Shown here in pieces: positions 19,224 to 29,629 of a stretch of DNA of 45,710 nt. Below the pieces are notes generated by a model. The model saw only the letters and a program-made list of their open reading frames with translations, was not told where the DNA came from and did no database searches. The stretch is from positions 1 to 45,710 of the forward strand of contig NTJL01000006.1 of the NCBI GenBank assembly GCA_002457485.1, in the 5' to 3' direction. The stretch's first letter is position 1. Each line of letters starts with the position of its first letter. The stretch comes from Pelagibacterales bacterium MED-G42. Its GTDB lineage: Bacteria > Pseudomonadota > Alphaproteobacteria > Pelagibacterales > Pelagibacteraceae. The translations under genes were made by a program, and so were the position numbers.

Positions 19224-19767
19224 TGCTTTATTAGAAGGTCATTTTGTACTATCGTCAGGACTTCATTCATCAAAATATATACAGTGTGCAAAACTTTTAA
19301 GCTTTCCTAATGAAGCTCAAATAATTTGTAAATCTCTAGCCAAAAAAATTAAGAAAAAATTTAAAAATATTGATCTTATTTTATCTCCAGCAATCGGTGG
19401 TATAATTGTTGGTTATGAAATAGGAAAACTTTTGAAAAAGGAAACAATTTTTTGTGAAAGAGTAAATGGAGTATTTAAATTAAGAAGAGGCTTTATTATC
19501 AAAAAAGGATCTAGAGTATTAATAGTAGAAGATGTCATAACGACAGGAAAATCTAGTTTAGAATGTGTAAAATTAATAAAAGATTCAAAAGCGAAATTAT
19601 TAGGTTTTGCTTCAATCATTGATAGATCTACAAAAAAATCAAATAGAATAAAGACTAAAATAATATCACATTTAAAAATTGAGGTACCATCATTTAGTAA
19701 AAATGAAATACCTAAAAATCTTAAATCAATACCAATAACAAAACCTGGAAGTAGATTTATTAAGTGA
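19180..19767 (+). CDS. pyrE: Orotate phosphoribosyltransferase
   Basis: LLEGHFVLSSGLHSSKYIQCAKL, LSPAIGGIIVGYEIG, PRTase motif VLIVEDVITTGKSS. Confidence 0.95.
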   Translation: MLSHKKSLNILKKTNALLEGHFVLSSGLHSSKYIQCAKLLSFPNEAQIICKSLAKKIKKKFKNIDLILSPAIGGIIVGYEIGKLLKKETIFCERVNGVFKLRRGFIIKKGSRVLIVEDVITTGKSSLECVKLIKDSKAKLLGFASIIDRSTKKSNRIKTKIISHLKIEVPSFSKNEIPKNLKSIPITKPGSRFIK

Positions 19768-20483
19768 AAAGATTAGGTGTAAATATTGATCATGTAGCAA
19801 CAGTCAGAAATGCAAGAGGTGAAAAACATCCAGACCCAACTTATGCAGCCAATCAAGTAATAATGATGGGTGCTGACTCTGTTACTATTCATTTAAGAGA
19901 AGATCGAAGACATATAAATTATCATGATGCAAAAAAAATTTGTAAAATAAAAAAAATTTTCGTGAACCTCGAAATTTCAATGAATGATAAAATTGTTAAA
20001 AATGCACTTAAAATAAAACCCAATTATATTTGCATTGTTCCAGAAAATAGAAAAGAAATTACAACAGAAGGAGGATTAAACTTAATTAAAAACAAAGATA
20101 AATTAAAAAGAATTATTAATAAATTTAAAAAAGCTAACATTAGAACAAGCCTATTTATTAATCCCTCTATCAGAGATATTAAATTATCAAAAAAATTGAA
20201 TGTAGATTGTGTTGAAATACATACTGGAAAAATTTCAAATTTAGTAAAGTTAAAAAAAAGTTATATTCTTGAGCTAAATAGAATTAAAGAAACCTCTAAA
20301 CTTGCGAATAAACTTGATATTGAAGTTCACGCAGGACACGGTCTTGATTATAAAACAACACAACTACTAACTAAGATTAAAGAGATTCAAGAATTCAATA
20401 TAGGGCATTTTATAATAGGGGAATCAATTTTTTTGGGACTTAAAAAAGTTATAAAAAAGTTTAAAAAGATTATAAGAAATTAA
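19764..20483 (+). CDS. pdxJ: Pyridoxine 5'-phosphate synthase
   Basis: LGVNIDHVATVRNARGEKHPDPTYAA, ADSVTIHLREDRRHINYHD, VEIHTGK, VHAGHGLDYKT, FNIGHFIIGES. Confidence 0.97.
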   Translation: MKRLGVNIDHVATVRNARGEKHPDPTYAANQVIMMGADSVTIHLREDRRHINYHDAKKICKIKKIFVNLEISMNDKIVKNALKIKPNYICIVPENRKEITTEGGLNLIKNKDKLKRIINKFKKANIRTSLFINPSIRDIKLSKKLNVDCVEIHTGKISNLVKLKKSYILELNRIKETSKLANKLDIEVHAGHGLDYKTTQLLTKIKEIQEFNIGHFIIGESIFLGLKKVIKKFKKIIRN

Positions 20484-20486
20484 TAA

Positions 20487-20873
20487 ATGAAAATTCTTGG
20501 CGTCGGTGTGGATATTATAGAAAACAAAAGAATTCAAAAAGCTATTAAAAGTAATGGTTTTAGAAATAGAGTTTTTAGTAAGAATGAGTTAAAACAATCA
20601 CATCTATCAAAAAATAAAGGTAATTACTTTTCAAAAAGATTCGCAGCTAAAGAAGCTTTGGCCAAAGCTTTGGGTACTGGAATTAGAAGAAATTTACACT
20701 TAAAAGATATTGAGATAGCAAATAATAAAATAGGTAAACCTTATTATAAGAAGAACAAAAAAATTGCAGAAATGGTTAAAAAGAATTTTAAAGTTAAGAA
20801 TTTTAATTTTTTTCTTTCTATATCAGATGAAAAAGATTACTCGACAGCTTTTGCAATAATTCAGTCAATATGA
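20487..20873 (+). CDS. acpS: Holo-[acyl-carrier-protein] synthase
   Basis: ILGVGVDIIENKRIQKAI...YFSKRFAAKEALAKALGTGI. Confidence 0.94.
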   Translation: MKILGVGVDIIENKRIQKAIKSNGFRNRVFSKNELKQSHLSKNKGNYFSKRFAAKEALAKALGTGIRRNLHLKDIEIANNKIGKPYYKKNKKIAEMVKKNFKVKNFNFFLSISDEKDYSTAFAIIQSI

Positions 20874-21607
20874 AAATAAACAAGAATTTTTTTTCAGAAA
20901 ATCTAAAAACTTTATTTTATGCTTTTATAATTGCAATTATTATCAGATCTTTATTTATTCAACCATTTTATATTCCATCATCATCGATGGAACCTACATT
21001 ACTTGTAGGCGATAGGCTATTTGTAACAAAGTATTCTTATGGTTATAGTAAACACTCATTTCCGTTCAGTCCTCCGATATTGAATGATAGAATTATGTTC
21101 AGTTCACCAAAAAGAGGTGATGTAATAGTTTTTAAAACTCCTGCAGATAATAGAACAGATTATATTAAAAGATTAGTAGGTCTACCTGGAGATAAAATAC
21201 AATTTATAGATTCAAATTTATATCTTAATAGCAGTGAATTAATTAAATCAAAAATTTCAAATAAAATTAAAATTTTTTGTGGCAACAGATCAATTGATAT
21301 TTATAAATATGAGGAAAAACTACCTAATGGAAAAAAATTTCACACTGTTTATTTAAAGGATTATTCATACCAAAATTCTGATGTATTTAATGTACCAGAA
21401 AATCATTATTTTTTTTTAGGAGACAATAGAGATTGCTCAAAAGATAGTAGGTTTTTATCTAGCGTAGGCTATGTGCATAAAGATAATTTAGTTGGCAAGG
21501 CTAGATTTATCTTTTTTTCATCAGATAAAAAAATTGGAAATTTTTTTGAATTTTGGAAATGGAACAAATCGATAAGATTTAATAGAACTTTTAAAATGAT
21601 TAATTAA
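20870..21607 (+). CDS. lepB: Signal peptidase I
   Basis: QPFYIPSSSMEPTLLVGDRLFVTKYSYG (catalytic Ser), GDVIVFKTP, DYIKRLVGLPGDKIQ (catalytic Lys), FFLGDNRDCSKDSR. Confidence 0.96.
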   Translation: MKINKNFFSENLKTLFYAFIIAIIIRSLFIQPFYIPSSSMEPTLLVGDRLFVTKYSYGYSKHSFPFSPPILNDRIMFSSPKRGDVIVFKTPADNRTDYIKRLVGLPGDKIQFIDSNLYLNSSELIKSKISNKIKIFCGNRSIDIYKYEEKLPNGKKFHTVYLKDYSYQNSDVFNVPENHYFFLGDNRDCSKDSRFLSSVGYVHKDNLVGKARFIFFSSDKKIGNFFEFWKWNKSIRFNRTFKMIN

Positions 21608-22272
21608 TGAAAGTTAATTTTAAAAATTTAGAAAAAAAAATTAGAATTAAATTTAAAAATATTGATTTAATGACTCAATCTCTCACTCACAAAAGCTTTG
21701 ATTCTATAAAAAATAATGAAAAATTAGAATTTTTAGGTGATAGAGTTCTTGGTTTAGTAATTGCTAAAAAACTTTTAGAAATATATCCACATGAAAGAGA
21801 AGGAGTTTTAGATAAAAAATTTGCATCTTTAGTAAATAAAAATACTTGCTTAGAAATAGCCAAAAAAATTAATTTAGATAAATATATCTTAACGTTTAAC
21901 TCACATAATAAGAAAATAAAAATTGAAGATAAAATAATTTCTGATTGTTGTGAGGCTTTAATTGGTGCAATATACTTAGATAAAGGATTAAATTCAGTTG
22001 AAAAGGTGATAATTAATTTATGGGACAATCATATTAAAAAAAGTGTGGTTACTGAGATTGATGCTAAAACAAAATTACAAGAACTATCTTTAAAGAAATA
22101 TAAAATGTTGCCCACTTATAAATTATTTTCAAATACAGGTCCACGTCATAAGCCACTATTTAAGATTGGAGTTAAGTTGATGAATACAAAATATTTTATA
22201 TCCTCAGGTAAATCTAAAAAAGACGCTGAGCAAAAGGCTGCTCTTGAGTGCTTAAAAACACAAAAATTATAA
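21607..22272 (+). CDS. rnc: Ribonuclease III
   Basis: NEKLEFLGDRVLGLVIAKKLLE signature; DCCEALIGAIYLDKG; C-terminal dsRBD. Confidence 0.96.
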   Translation: MKVNFKNLEKKIRIKFKNIDLMTQSLTHKSFDSIKNNEKLEFLGDRVLGLVIAKKLLEIYPHEREGVLDKKFASLVNKNTCLEIAKKINLDKYILTFNSHNKKIKIEDKIISDCCEALIGAIYLDKGLNSVEKVIINLWDNHIKKSVVTEIDAKTKLQELSLKKYKMLPTYKLFSNTGPRHKPLFKIGVKLMNTKYFISSGKSKKDAEQKAALECLKTQKL

Positions 22273-22275
22273 ATA

Positions 22276-22953
22276 ATGAATTGGATAGATGAATGTTTTT
22301 TGATTAGTAAAAGCAGATATGGTGAAAATTCACTTATTACTGAAATGTATACAAAAAAAAGAGGTAAAATTTCAGGTTTAATCTTTGGAGGAACCTCTAA
22401 AAAGATAAAAAACTATTTACAAATCGGAAATAAATTACATGTAAACTATAATTCTAAAAACGATAATAAAATTGGTTATTTTAAAGTAGAAATCATAAAA
22501 GCCCATTCTCCTCTCTATTTTGATCATAATCAAAAACTATCATGTATTACATCAGCTATTAATCTAATCAAAATTTTATCTGCAGAGTCTCAATCAAATA
22601 TAAAAGTGTATAATCTAATTGAAAAACTTTATATAATTTTAACAAAAGATGAATGGCTCAAGGAATATATTTTTTGGGAATTAGAGTTACTTAAATTACT
22701 TGGATATGATCTTGAATTGGAGAATATTGTTGAAAAAAATATTGAAAAAAATCATACAGTTTACTTTGTTAGCTCTTCCAATGAAAAAAAATATGTACCT
22801 AATTTTTTAATAGAAAAAAGTTTAAAAGTTAATGATATTAAAATATTGTTAAGTGGATTAAAACTTGTTGGTGATTTTCTTGATAAAACGATTTTAAAAC
22901 CAAATAACTTAAGTTACCCTAACAGTAGAGTTTTATTTATAAACTCTTTGTAA
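22276..22953 (+). CDS. recO: DNA repair protein RecO (divergent)
   Basis: Position after rnc; N-terminal OB-like RYGENSLITEMYTKKRGKISGLIFGGTSKK; WELELLKLLGYDLEL. Confidence 0.85.
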   Translation: MNWIDECFLISKSRYGENSLITEMYTKKRGKISGLIFGGTSKKIKNYLQIGNKLHVNYNSKNDNKIGYFKVEIIKAHSPLYFDHNQKLSCITSAINLIKILSAESQSNIKVYNLIEKLYIILTKDEWLKEYIFWELELLKLLGYDLELENIVEKNIEKNHTVYFVSSSNEKKYVPNFLIEKSLKVNDIKILLSGLKLVGDFLDKTILKPNNLSYPNSRVLFINSL

Positions 22954-22954
22954 C

Positions 22955-23947
22955 TTAATACTTTAAAATTTCATCAATTCTATCAGCATAATAACTTACA
23001 ATTGCATTTGCTCCAGCTCTTTTAAATCCAACTAAACTCTCGTAGATAGCATGTTTATCAATTAATTTTTTTTGAATCGCATTTGAAATTAAGCTGTATT
23101 CTCCAGATACCTGATATGCAAATACAGGTATTTTAAATTTTTCTTTTATTGATTTAATAATATCTAAGTAAGGCAACCCTGGTTTGACCATTATCATATC
23201 AGCACCTTCTTTAATATCTAAGGCAATTTCTCTTAAAGCTTCATCACTATTTCTAAAATCCATTTGGTAAGTTTTCTTATCTCCTTTAAGAGATTTTTTT
23301 GAACCAACTGCATCCCTAAATGGCCCATAAAAACTTGAAGCATATTTTGCTGCATAGGATAAAATTTGAACATCTTTATAATTTGAATTTTCTAATGCAA
23401 TTCTGATCTTGCCTATTCTACCATCCATCATATCAGAGGGCGCTAACACATCACAACCCATTTCAGCTTGTAGCAATGATTGATTTATTAAAACTTCTAT
23501 CGTTTCGTCATTAATAATCTGATTTGATTTGATTAATCCATCATGACCATGTGATGTATATGGGTCTAATGCCACATCACACATTATGCCAATTTGATTT
23601 TTATATTTTTTTTTAATTTCTAATATAGCCTTACACACCAAATTATTCTCATTTAACGCCTCTGTACCCATTTCATTTTTCAAATTTTTTTTAATTTTTG
23701 GAAATAGTGCAACCATGGGTATTTCTTTTTTAACAGCTCTATCGACAACTTGAGCTAATCTATCTATTGTATATCTGTAAACACCAGGCATTGAAGCTAT
23801 TTGTTCTCTTTTATTTAACCCATCAATTATAAAAATCGGCAATATAAAGTCACTTGCACTTAATGTATTCTCTTGAATAAGCCTTCTAGACCAAGACTCT
23901 TTTCTACTTCTTCTTAGTCTTAAGTTAGGATATTTACCAGTAATCAT
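22955..23947 (-). CDS. hemB: Delta-aminolevulinic acid dehydratase (porphobilinogen synthase)
   Basis: RLRRSRKESWSRRLIQENTLSASDFILPIFI, DVALDPYTSHGHDGLI, VLAPSDMMDGRIG, YAAKYASSFYGPFRDA, MVKPGLPYLDII. Confidence 0.97.
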   Translation of the reverse strand: MITGKYPNLRLRRSRKESWSRRLIQENTLSASDFILPIFIIDGLNKREQIASMPGVYRYTIDRLAQVVDRAVKKEIPMVALFPKIKKNLKNEMGTEALNENNLVCKAILEIKKKYKNQIGIMCDVALDPYTSHGHDGLIKSNQIINDETIEVLINQSLLQAEMGCDVLAPSDMMDGRIGKIRIALENSNYKDVQILSYAAKYASSFYGPFRDAVGSKKSLKGDKKTYQMDFRNSDEALREIALDIKEGADMIMVKPGLPYLDIIKSIKEKFKIPVFAYQVSGEYSLISNAIQKKLIDKHAIYESLVGFKRAGANAIVSYYADRIDEILKY

Positions 23948-24020
23948 GTTTTAATTCTCTTTATTAATGCGACAAAAGTATTATACAAATATATGTTAAA
24001 ATAAGTACAAAACAATTTCG

Positions 24021-24662
24021 ATGAGTATAGATAACACAAAAGTCATAAACCTAAACATTAAAAAAGAAGATAGAGTTTTAAATTTTAGTGATTTTCAAAA
24101 ACAAAATATTAAATTTGACATTTTAAAGTTACAGGAAGCTTATAATCAAATAACACAAACGAAAAAATTTGATGATGGTGGTGGTGTAACTCATTTTGGA
24201 GCAATTTCTTTAACACAAATACCTGGTGATCCTGATTCAATTAAAGGTAATAAAGCTAGGGGTGTTTATTGGACGAAACCTGACAAATCTGGAAAAGAAG
24301 TTTCAAGAGATATTAGAATTGATGAAAGTGCCTATTCAGAATTTATTAGAGATTATGAAAATACATATTTTAAGGAGGTATTTGATATTTTATCATCAAA
24401 ATATAAGTTAGGACGTGTAAGAATTTTATTAAAAGAACCAAGATCAACATTAAGTTGGCATAGAGATCCTGAACCAAGATTACATATACCTATAATTACT
24501 AATCCGGGGTCAATTATGGTAATAGAGAATGTTGCAAAACATATGCCTGCTGACGGATCAGTTTGGATAACAAATAACACTAAATACCATAATGCTTTTA
24601 ACGGAGGTGAAGAAAATAGAATTCATCTTGTTGCTTGTGTATTAGATTATAAATTTAATTAA
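24021..24662 (+). CDS. Putative 2-oxoglutarate/Fe(II) oxygenase (aspartyl/asparaginyl beta-hydroxylase-like fold)
   Basis: H-x-D...H arrangement with Arg: STLSWHRDPEPRLHIPIITNPGSIMVIE...WITNNTKYHNAFNGGEENRIHLVACVLDY. Confidence 0.65.
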   Translation: MSIDNTKVINLNIKKEDRVLNFSDFQKQNIKFDILKLQEAYNQITQTKKFDDGGGVTHFGAISLTQIPGDPDSIKGNKARGVYWTKPDKSGKEVSRDIRIDESAYSEFIRDYENTYFKEVFDILSSKYKLGRVRILLKEPRSTLSWHRDPEPRLHIPIITNPGSIMVIENVAKHMPADGSVWITNNTKYHNAFNGGEENRIHLVACVLDYKFN

Positions 24663-24664
24663 TT

Positions 24665-25090
24665 TTGAAAAAAATTTTTATTTCATCAGATCATGCTGGT
24701 TTTAAGTTGAAAGAAGACATAAAGAAGTATTTATCAATGAAAAAATTCGAATTTAATGATCTTGGACCAAATAACGATGATAAAGTTGATTACCCTGATT
24801 ATGCACATAAAGTTGCAAATAAAGTAAAAAAAAATAAAGATAATATTGGTATTTTGGTATGTGGATCAGGAACAGGTATGAATATTACAGCAAATAAGCA
24901 TAAAAATATAAGAGCAGCACAATGTTTTAATTTAAAATCAACTAAATTATCTAGATTGCATAATGATGCAAATATCATTACATTGGGATCAAGATTATTA
25001 ACTAAAAAAAATGCTTTAAATTGTGTCGGTATTTTTTTAAAAACTAAATTTGAAGGTGGTAGGCACAAAAAAAGGGTTAAAAAAATTTAA
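24665..25090 (+). CDS. rpiB: Ribose-5-phosphate isomerase B (TTG start)
   Basis: IFISSDHAGFKLKEDIKKYL...VDYPDYAHKVANKV...GILVCGSGTGMNITANKHKNIRAAQCF. Confidence 0.94.
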   Translation: MKKIFISSDHAGFKLKEDIKKYLSMKKFEFNDLGPNNDDKVDYPDYAHKVANKVKKNKDNIGILVCGSGTGMNITANKHKNIRAAQCFNLKSTKLSRLHNDANIITLGSRLLTKKNALNCVGIFLKTKFEGGRHKKRVKKI

Positions 25091-26401
25091 ATGTCTAGTG
25101 AAAATAATTATTTGAATGATCAGTATAAAAGTTTCTTTGAGGATAGTTTATTAAAAACTGACCCAGAATTACACAAAGCTATAAGCGATGAATTAAGAAG
25201 ACAACAACAACATATAGAATTAATTGCTTCAGAAAATATAGTATCGCAAGCAGTATTAGAGGCTCAAGGTTCAGTATTAACAAATAAATATGCTGAGGGT
25301 TATCCTGGCAAAAGATATTACAACGGATGTGAACATGTAGATGTTGCCGAGAATCTTGCTATCGAAAGATTAAAAAAATTGTTTAATTGTAAATTTGCTA
25401 ATGCTCAACCTCATTCAGGTGCACAAGCTAATGGTGCAGTTTTTTTAGCTTTACTAAAACCAGGTGATACTTTTTTAGGTATGAGTTTAAATTCAGGTGG
25501 TCATATTACTCACGGACTAAAAATTTCAATGTCAGGAAAGTGGTTTAATGCAATAAGTTATGATGTAGATAAAGAGTCTGAACTTATTGATTATGATAAC
25601 GTTGAAAAATTAGCTTTAGAGCATAAACCAAAACTTATTATTGCTGGTGGAAGTGCTTATTCAAGAGTAATAGATTTTAAAAGATTTAGAGAAATTGCAG
25701 ACAAAGTAGGTGCATATCTAATGGTTGATATGGCGCATTTTTCAGGTTTAGTTGCTGGAAAAGGATATCCAAATCCTTGCGATTATGCGCATGTAGTTAC
25801 GTCAACAACTCATAAAGTTTTTAGAAGTGCTAGAGGTGGAATTATCCTTACAAATCATGAAGATCTATCAAAAAAATTTAACACAGCTGTTTTTCCAGGT
25901 TATCAAGGAGGCCCATTAATGCATGTTATTGCTGCAAAAGCAGCAGGTTTTTTAGAAGCGCTGCGTCCAGAATTTAAAGATTACATTCAAAATGTTTTAG
26001 CTAATGCAAAAATTTTATCAGAAACTCTTAAAAATAATGGTTTTAAAATTTATTCTGGAGGTACAGATACTCATTTGATGCTTGTTGATTTAAGACCATA
26101 CAAAGTTAAAGGTAATGCTGCAGCAGAAAGTTTATCAAGAGCAAATATAACATGTAATAAAAATGGAATTCCTTTTGATACTGAAAAACCAATGATTACA
26201 TCTGGTATAAGGTTAGGAACACAAGCAGCTACAACTCGTGGATTTGGACTAAATGAATTCAAAACAGTAGGTGAGTTAATAACAAAAACAATTAAAGGGT
26301 TGTCAGAAAACCCAGATGACAATAGCAAAATTGAAGAAGAAGTAAGAAATGAAGTCATAAGTTTGACCCATTCATTTCCTATATATAAAAATCTTTCTTA
26401 A
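25091..26401 (+). CDS. glyA: Serine hydroxymethyltransferase
   Basis: [63 protein letters not shown] (PLP Lys). Confidence 0.98.
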   Translation: MSSENNYLNDQYKSFFEDSLLKTDPELHKAISDELRRQQQHIELIASENIVSQAVLEAQGSVLTNKYAEGYPGKRYYNGCEHVDVAENLAIERLKKLFNCKFANAQPHSGAQANGAVFLALLKPGDTFLGMSLNSGGHITHGLKISMSGKWFNAISYDVDKESELIDYDNVEKLALEHKPKLIIAGGSAYSRVIDFKRFREIADKVGAYLMVDMAHFSGLVAGKGYPNPCDYAHVVTSTTHKVFRSARGGIILTNHEDLSKKFNTAVFPGYQGGPLMHVIAAKAAGFLEALRPEFKDYIQNVLANAKILSETLKNNGFKIYSGGTDTHLMLVDLRPYKVKGNAAAESLSRANITCNKNGIPFDTEKPMITSGIRLGTQAATTRGFGLNEFKTVGELITKTIKGLSENPDDNSKIEEEVRNEVISLTHSFPIYKNLS

Positions 26402-26860
26402 ATGATTTGTCCCTGTGAAAAAAAAGGTGAAACATCTGTCGTAGACTCACGCCCCACTGAAGATGGAACAGCTATAAGAAGAAGACGTCTTTGTGCTTGT
26501 GGTGAAAGATTTACAACATTTGAAAGAATACAAATTAGAGAATTGATGGTTATTAAAAAGAATGGCAGAAAATCAGTTTTTGATAGAGATAAATTGTCAA
26601 AATCTGTTTATATAGCCTTAAAAAAAAGGCCAATAGATACGGAGACAGCAGAAAAATTTATTAGCAAGATTACAAGAGCACTTGAGGAATTAGGACAAAA
26701 TGAAATTTCCACTAATACAATTGGAACAATGTTAATGGAAGGATTAAAAGATTTAGATCCAGTTGCATATGTACGTTTTGCATCTGTTTATCGTAACTTT
26801 AGAGAAGAAAAAGATTTTGTACAATTCGTGGACAAAATAGATGTCTACAAAAAAAGATAA
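26402..26860 (+). CDS. nrdR: Transcriptional repressor NrdR
   Basis: [44 protein letters not shown] zinc ribbon plus ATP-cone domain. Confidence 0.97.
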   Translation: MICPCEKKGETSVVDSRPTEDGTAIRRRRLCACGERFTTFERIQIRELMVIKKNGRKSVFDRDKLSKSVYIALKKRPIDTETAEKFISKITRALEELGQNEISTNTIGTMLMEGLKDLDPVAYVRFASVYRNFREEKDFVQFVDKIDVYKKR

Positions 26861-27947
26861 ATTTTCATTTAAAGATAAATTTTATATGGAACTTGCTCTA
26901 GACTTGGCAAAAGCTAGAGAAGGACTTACGGGTCAAAATCCATCTGTTGGATGTGTAATAGTTAAAAAAGATGAAATTATTTCTATTGGACAAACGTCAT
27001 TCAATGGAAGACCACATGCAGAAACTAATGCAATTAAAAACACTACTGAGGATCTTAAAGGATCAAAAATGTATGTTACGTTAGAACCTTGTTCTCATCA
27101 TGGAGTGACACCACCTTGTACAAGTTCAATAATTAAATCAAAAATAAGTGAAGTGATTTATTCTGTCATTGATGTTGATAAAAGAGTAAAGGATAAAACA
27201 TTTAAAATACTTGAAACAAGAAATATTAATGTTAAAAAAGGAGTATTAAAAGATAAAGTAAATCATTTTTATCTTCCTTATTTTTTTAATAGAAAGAATA
27301 AATTACCTTACGTTAGTGGTAAATTAGCAGTAGCAAAAAATCATATAATCTTTAGTAAGAATAAAAGGAAGATTACTAATTCAAGATCTGATAAATTTAC
27401 ACACTTTTTAAGATATAAAAATGATTCCATATTGATATCATATAAAACATTAAATAAAGATAATCCTAAATTAAACTGTAGATTGAAAAATATGGAAAAA
27501 TTTTCTCCAAAAAGAATTATTTTAGATAATAAATTAAGAACTAATACAAATAGCTATTTATTTAAAACTGCTAATAAAGATAACACTATTATTTTTTATA
27601 ATGAGGCTGATAAATCAAAAATTTTAGAATTTAAAAAAAGGAAAATTGAAATTATCAAGTCAAAAATCGATACTAAAAAAAGATTTGATTTAAAAGTAAT
27701 CCTAAAAAGACTTTATAAACTAGGATGTAGAAATATTTTAGTCGAAGGTGGGAATGAACTTACTAAAGATTTTCTAAATAAAAAAATTTTTAATTTATTC
27801 TATCTATTTCAAAGTCCTAAAAAATTATCAAAATTAACAGAATTTAAAGAATTTAATGGTTTTAATATTATAAAACGGAATTATAAAAACAAAGTAAAAA
27901 TTAATTCTAATTTAGAAAAAGACACAATAACATTATATAAAAAATAA
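26841..27947 (+). CDS. ribD: Bifunctional diaminohydroxyphosphoribosylaminopyrimidine deaminase / 5-amino-6-(5-phosphoribosylamino)uracil reductase
   Basis: Deaminase motif [10 protein letters not shown]...[19 protein letters not shown]-terminal reductase-like domain ending ...[14 protein letters not shown]. Confidence 0.94.
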   Translation: MSTKKDKFSFKDKFYMELALDLAKAREGLTGQNPSVGCVIVKKDEIISIGQTSFNGRPHAETNAIKNTTEDLKGSKMYVTLEPCSHHGVTPPCTSSIIKSKISEVIYSVIDVDKRVKDKTFKILETRNINVKKGVLKDKVNHFYLPYFFNRKNKLPYVSGKLAVAKNHIIFSKNKRKITNSRSDKFTHFLRYKNDSILISYKTLNKDNPKLNCRLKNMEKFSPKRIILDNKLRTNTNSYLFKTANKDNTIIFYNEADKSKILEFKKRKIEIIKSKIDTKKRFDLKVILKRLYKLGCRNILVEGGNELTKDFLNKKIFNLFYLFQSPKKLSKLTEFKEFNGFNIIKRNYKNKVKINSNLEKDTITLYKK

Positions 27948-27948
27948 T

Positions 27949-28542
27949 ATGTTTAACGGGATTATATATAACCAAGGGATTGTTACTAAGATTGTAAAAA
28001 GACCCAAGGGACATAATATTTTTATTAAGAGTAACCTTAAGTTAAGCAATAAAGATATAGGTCTTTCTGTTGCTTGTGATGGTGTTTGTCTAACTTTAAT
28101 TTCTTTCAAAACTAAAATAATGGAGTTTTATCTATCAAAAGAAACCATTGTTAGATCTAAATTTAAATTCTTAAAATTAAAAGATATTATAAATTTAGAA
28201 TTACCACTAAAATATGGAACTAAAATTTCAGGACATATATGTCAAGGCCATGTAGATACAGTAGGTAAAGTTTCTTATATTAAAATGATTGATAAATCAT
28301 ACCTTTTTGATTTTGAAATATCCAAAAAAGAAAAAAAACATTTAATTGAAAAAGCATCAATATGTGTAAATGGTGTTTCTTTGACAATATCAAAGGTTTC
28401 AAAAAAAGGTTTTCAAATTTGGGTAATCCCCCACACCTACAAAGAAACTAACTTATCTAGACTAATGAAAAATAGTTTAGTAAATATTGAGATAGATATC
28501 CTATCTAAATACGTTAGAAATTATTTTAATGAAAAAAAATAA
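27949..28542 (+). CDS. ribE: Riboflavin synthase (alpha chain type)
   Basis: Duplicated lumazine-binding pattern: MFNGIIYNQGIV...SVACDGVCLTLIS and GHICQGHVDTVGKV...SICVNGVSLTIS. Confidence 0.95.
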   Translation: MFNGIIYNQGIVTKIVKRPKGHNIFIKSNLKLSNKDIGLSVACDGVCLTLISFKTKIMEFYLSKETIVRSKFKFLKLKDIINLELPLKYGTKISGHICQGHVDTVGKVSYIKMIDKSYLFDFEISKKEKKHLIEKASICVNGVSLTISKVSKKGFQIWVIPHTYKETNLSRLMKNSLVNIEIDILSKYVRNYFNEKK

Positions 28543-29629
28543 TTTTACTTCTATAGAAAATATCATAAAAGTTGCCAAAACGGGCGGCATGTTCATTCTA
28601 GTCGATGACGAAAAAAGAGAGAATGAGGGAGATTTAATTATTTCAACGTCAGACTCTAATTCAAAAAATATTAATTTTATGGCAAAGTATGGACGTGGAT
28701 TGATATGCCTTGCTTTAGATAGTGTTCAAGCAAAAAAATTAAATTTATCTTTAATGTCTCCAATTAATCAATCTAGAAATAAAACTGCATTTACAATTTC
28801 AATTGAGGCCAAGAAGGGTATAACTACTGGTATTTCAGCCAAAGATAGAGCAAGAACGATTAAAGTAGCTTCCAAAAAAAATGTAAAAAAAAATGAAATT
28901 GTTTCACCAGGTCATGTGTTTCCAATTATTGCTAAAGATGGTGGAGTTTTAGTAAGAGCTGGCCATACCGAAGCTTCTGTTGATATATCTAGATTAGCTA
29001 AAAAAAATAACTCTGCAGTCATTTGTGAAATTATGAATGAAAATGGTAGTATGGCAAAAGGAAAGGATTTATTTAATTTTGCTGAAAAACATAATCTTAA
29101 AATAGGTAAAATCGAGGATTTAATTGCTTACAGACTAAAAAAAGAAAAATTAATAAGATTAAAAAAACAAAGTGATATTGATGTTAGAGATCAAAAATTT
29201 AAGATTAGAATTTATGAAAATTTATTAGATGGTTCAGAGCATTTTGCTTTAATAAAAGGTAATATCAAAAAGGGTATAATGCCCAGAGTTAGAGTTATTT
29301 CTTCAAATGTTGTACAGAATTATTTGATTAATCATCAATTGCCAAATTCTTTTACTAAAACACTTAACTATTTCAAAAAATTTAGTAATTGTGTTTTAGT
29401 ATTTATTAAAGATACCAACCTTAAATCAGTAACTCAAACACTAAAAGATTATAAGAATAAAGATTTTTATAAAAGAGGTAATGATAGACTTATTAGAAAT
29501 TATGGTATCGGAGCACAAATAATTAAAGATTTAAAAATTAAAAATATGATATTAATTACAAAGTCTCCTAAAAAAGTTATTGGTTTAGACGGATATGGTA
29601 TAAAGATTAAAAAACAAGAATTAATTTAA
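28529..29629 (+). CDS. ribB: 3,4-dihydroxy-2-butanone 4-phosphate synthase fused to a RibA-like domain lacking Zn-binding cysteines (RibBX-type)
   Basis: DHBPS motifs VDDEKRENEGDLI, GRGLICLAL, TGISAKDRARTI, PGHVFPI, GHTEASVDISRLA; C-terminal domain present but without a CxxGD...CDC motif. Confidence 0.93.
   Translation: MKKNNFTSIENIIKVAKTGGMFILVDDEKRENEGDLIISTSDSNSKNINFMAKYGRGLICLALDSVQAKKLNLSLMSPINQSRNKTAFTISIEAKKGITTGISAKDRARTIKVASKKNVKKNEIVSPGHVFPIIAKDGGVLVRAGHTEASVDISRLAKKNNSAVICEIMNENGSMAKGKDLFNFAEKHNLKIGKIEDLIAYRLKKEKLIRLKKQSDIDVRDQKFKIRIYENLLDGSEHFALIKGNIKKGIMPRVRVISSNVVQNYLINHQLPNSFTKTLNYFKKFSNCVLVFIKDTNLKSVTQTLKDYKNKDFYKRGNDRLIRNYGIGAQIIKDLKIKNMILITKSPKKVIGLDGYGIKIKKQELI

Noticed and set aside
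21687-22028. 113-aa minus-strand ORF inside rnc
   Set aside because: Antisense to rnc; no domain signature, explained by AT-rich codon bias.
24226-24411. 61-aa plus-strand ORF inside the 2OG-oxygenase-like gene
   Set aside because: Alternative frame of a longer gene with recognizable motifs.
26071-26358. 95-aa minus-strand ORF inside glyA
   Set aside because: Antisense to conserved GlyA sequence.
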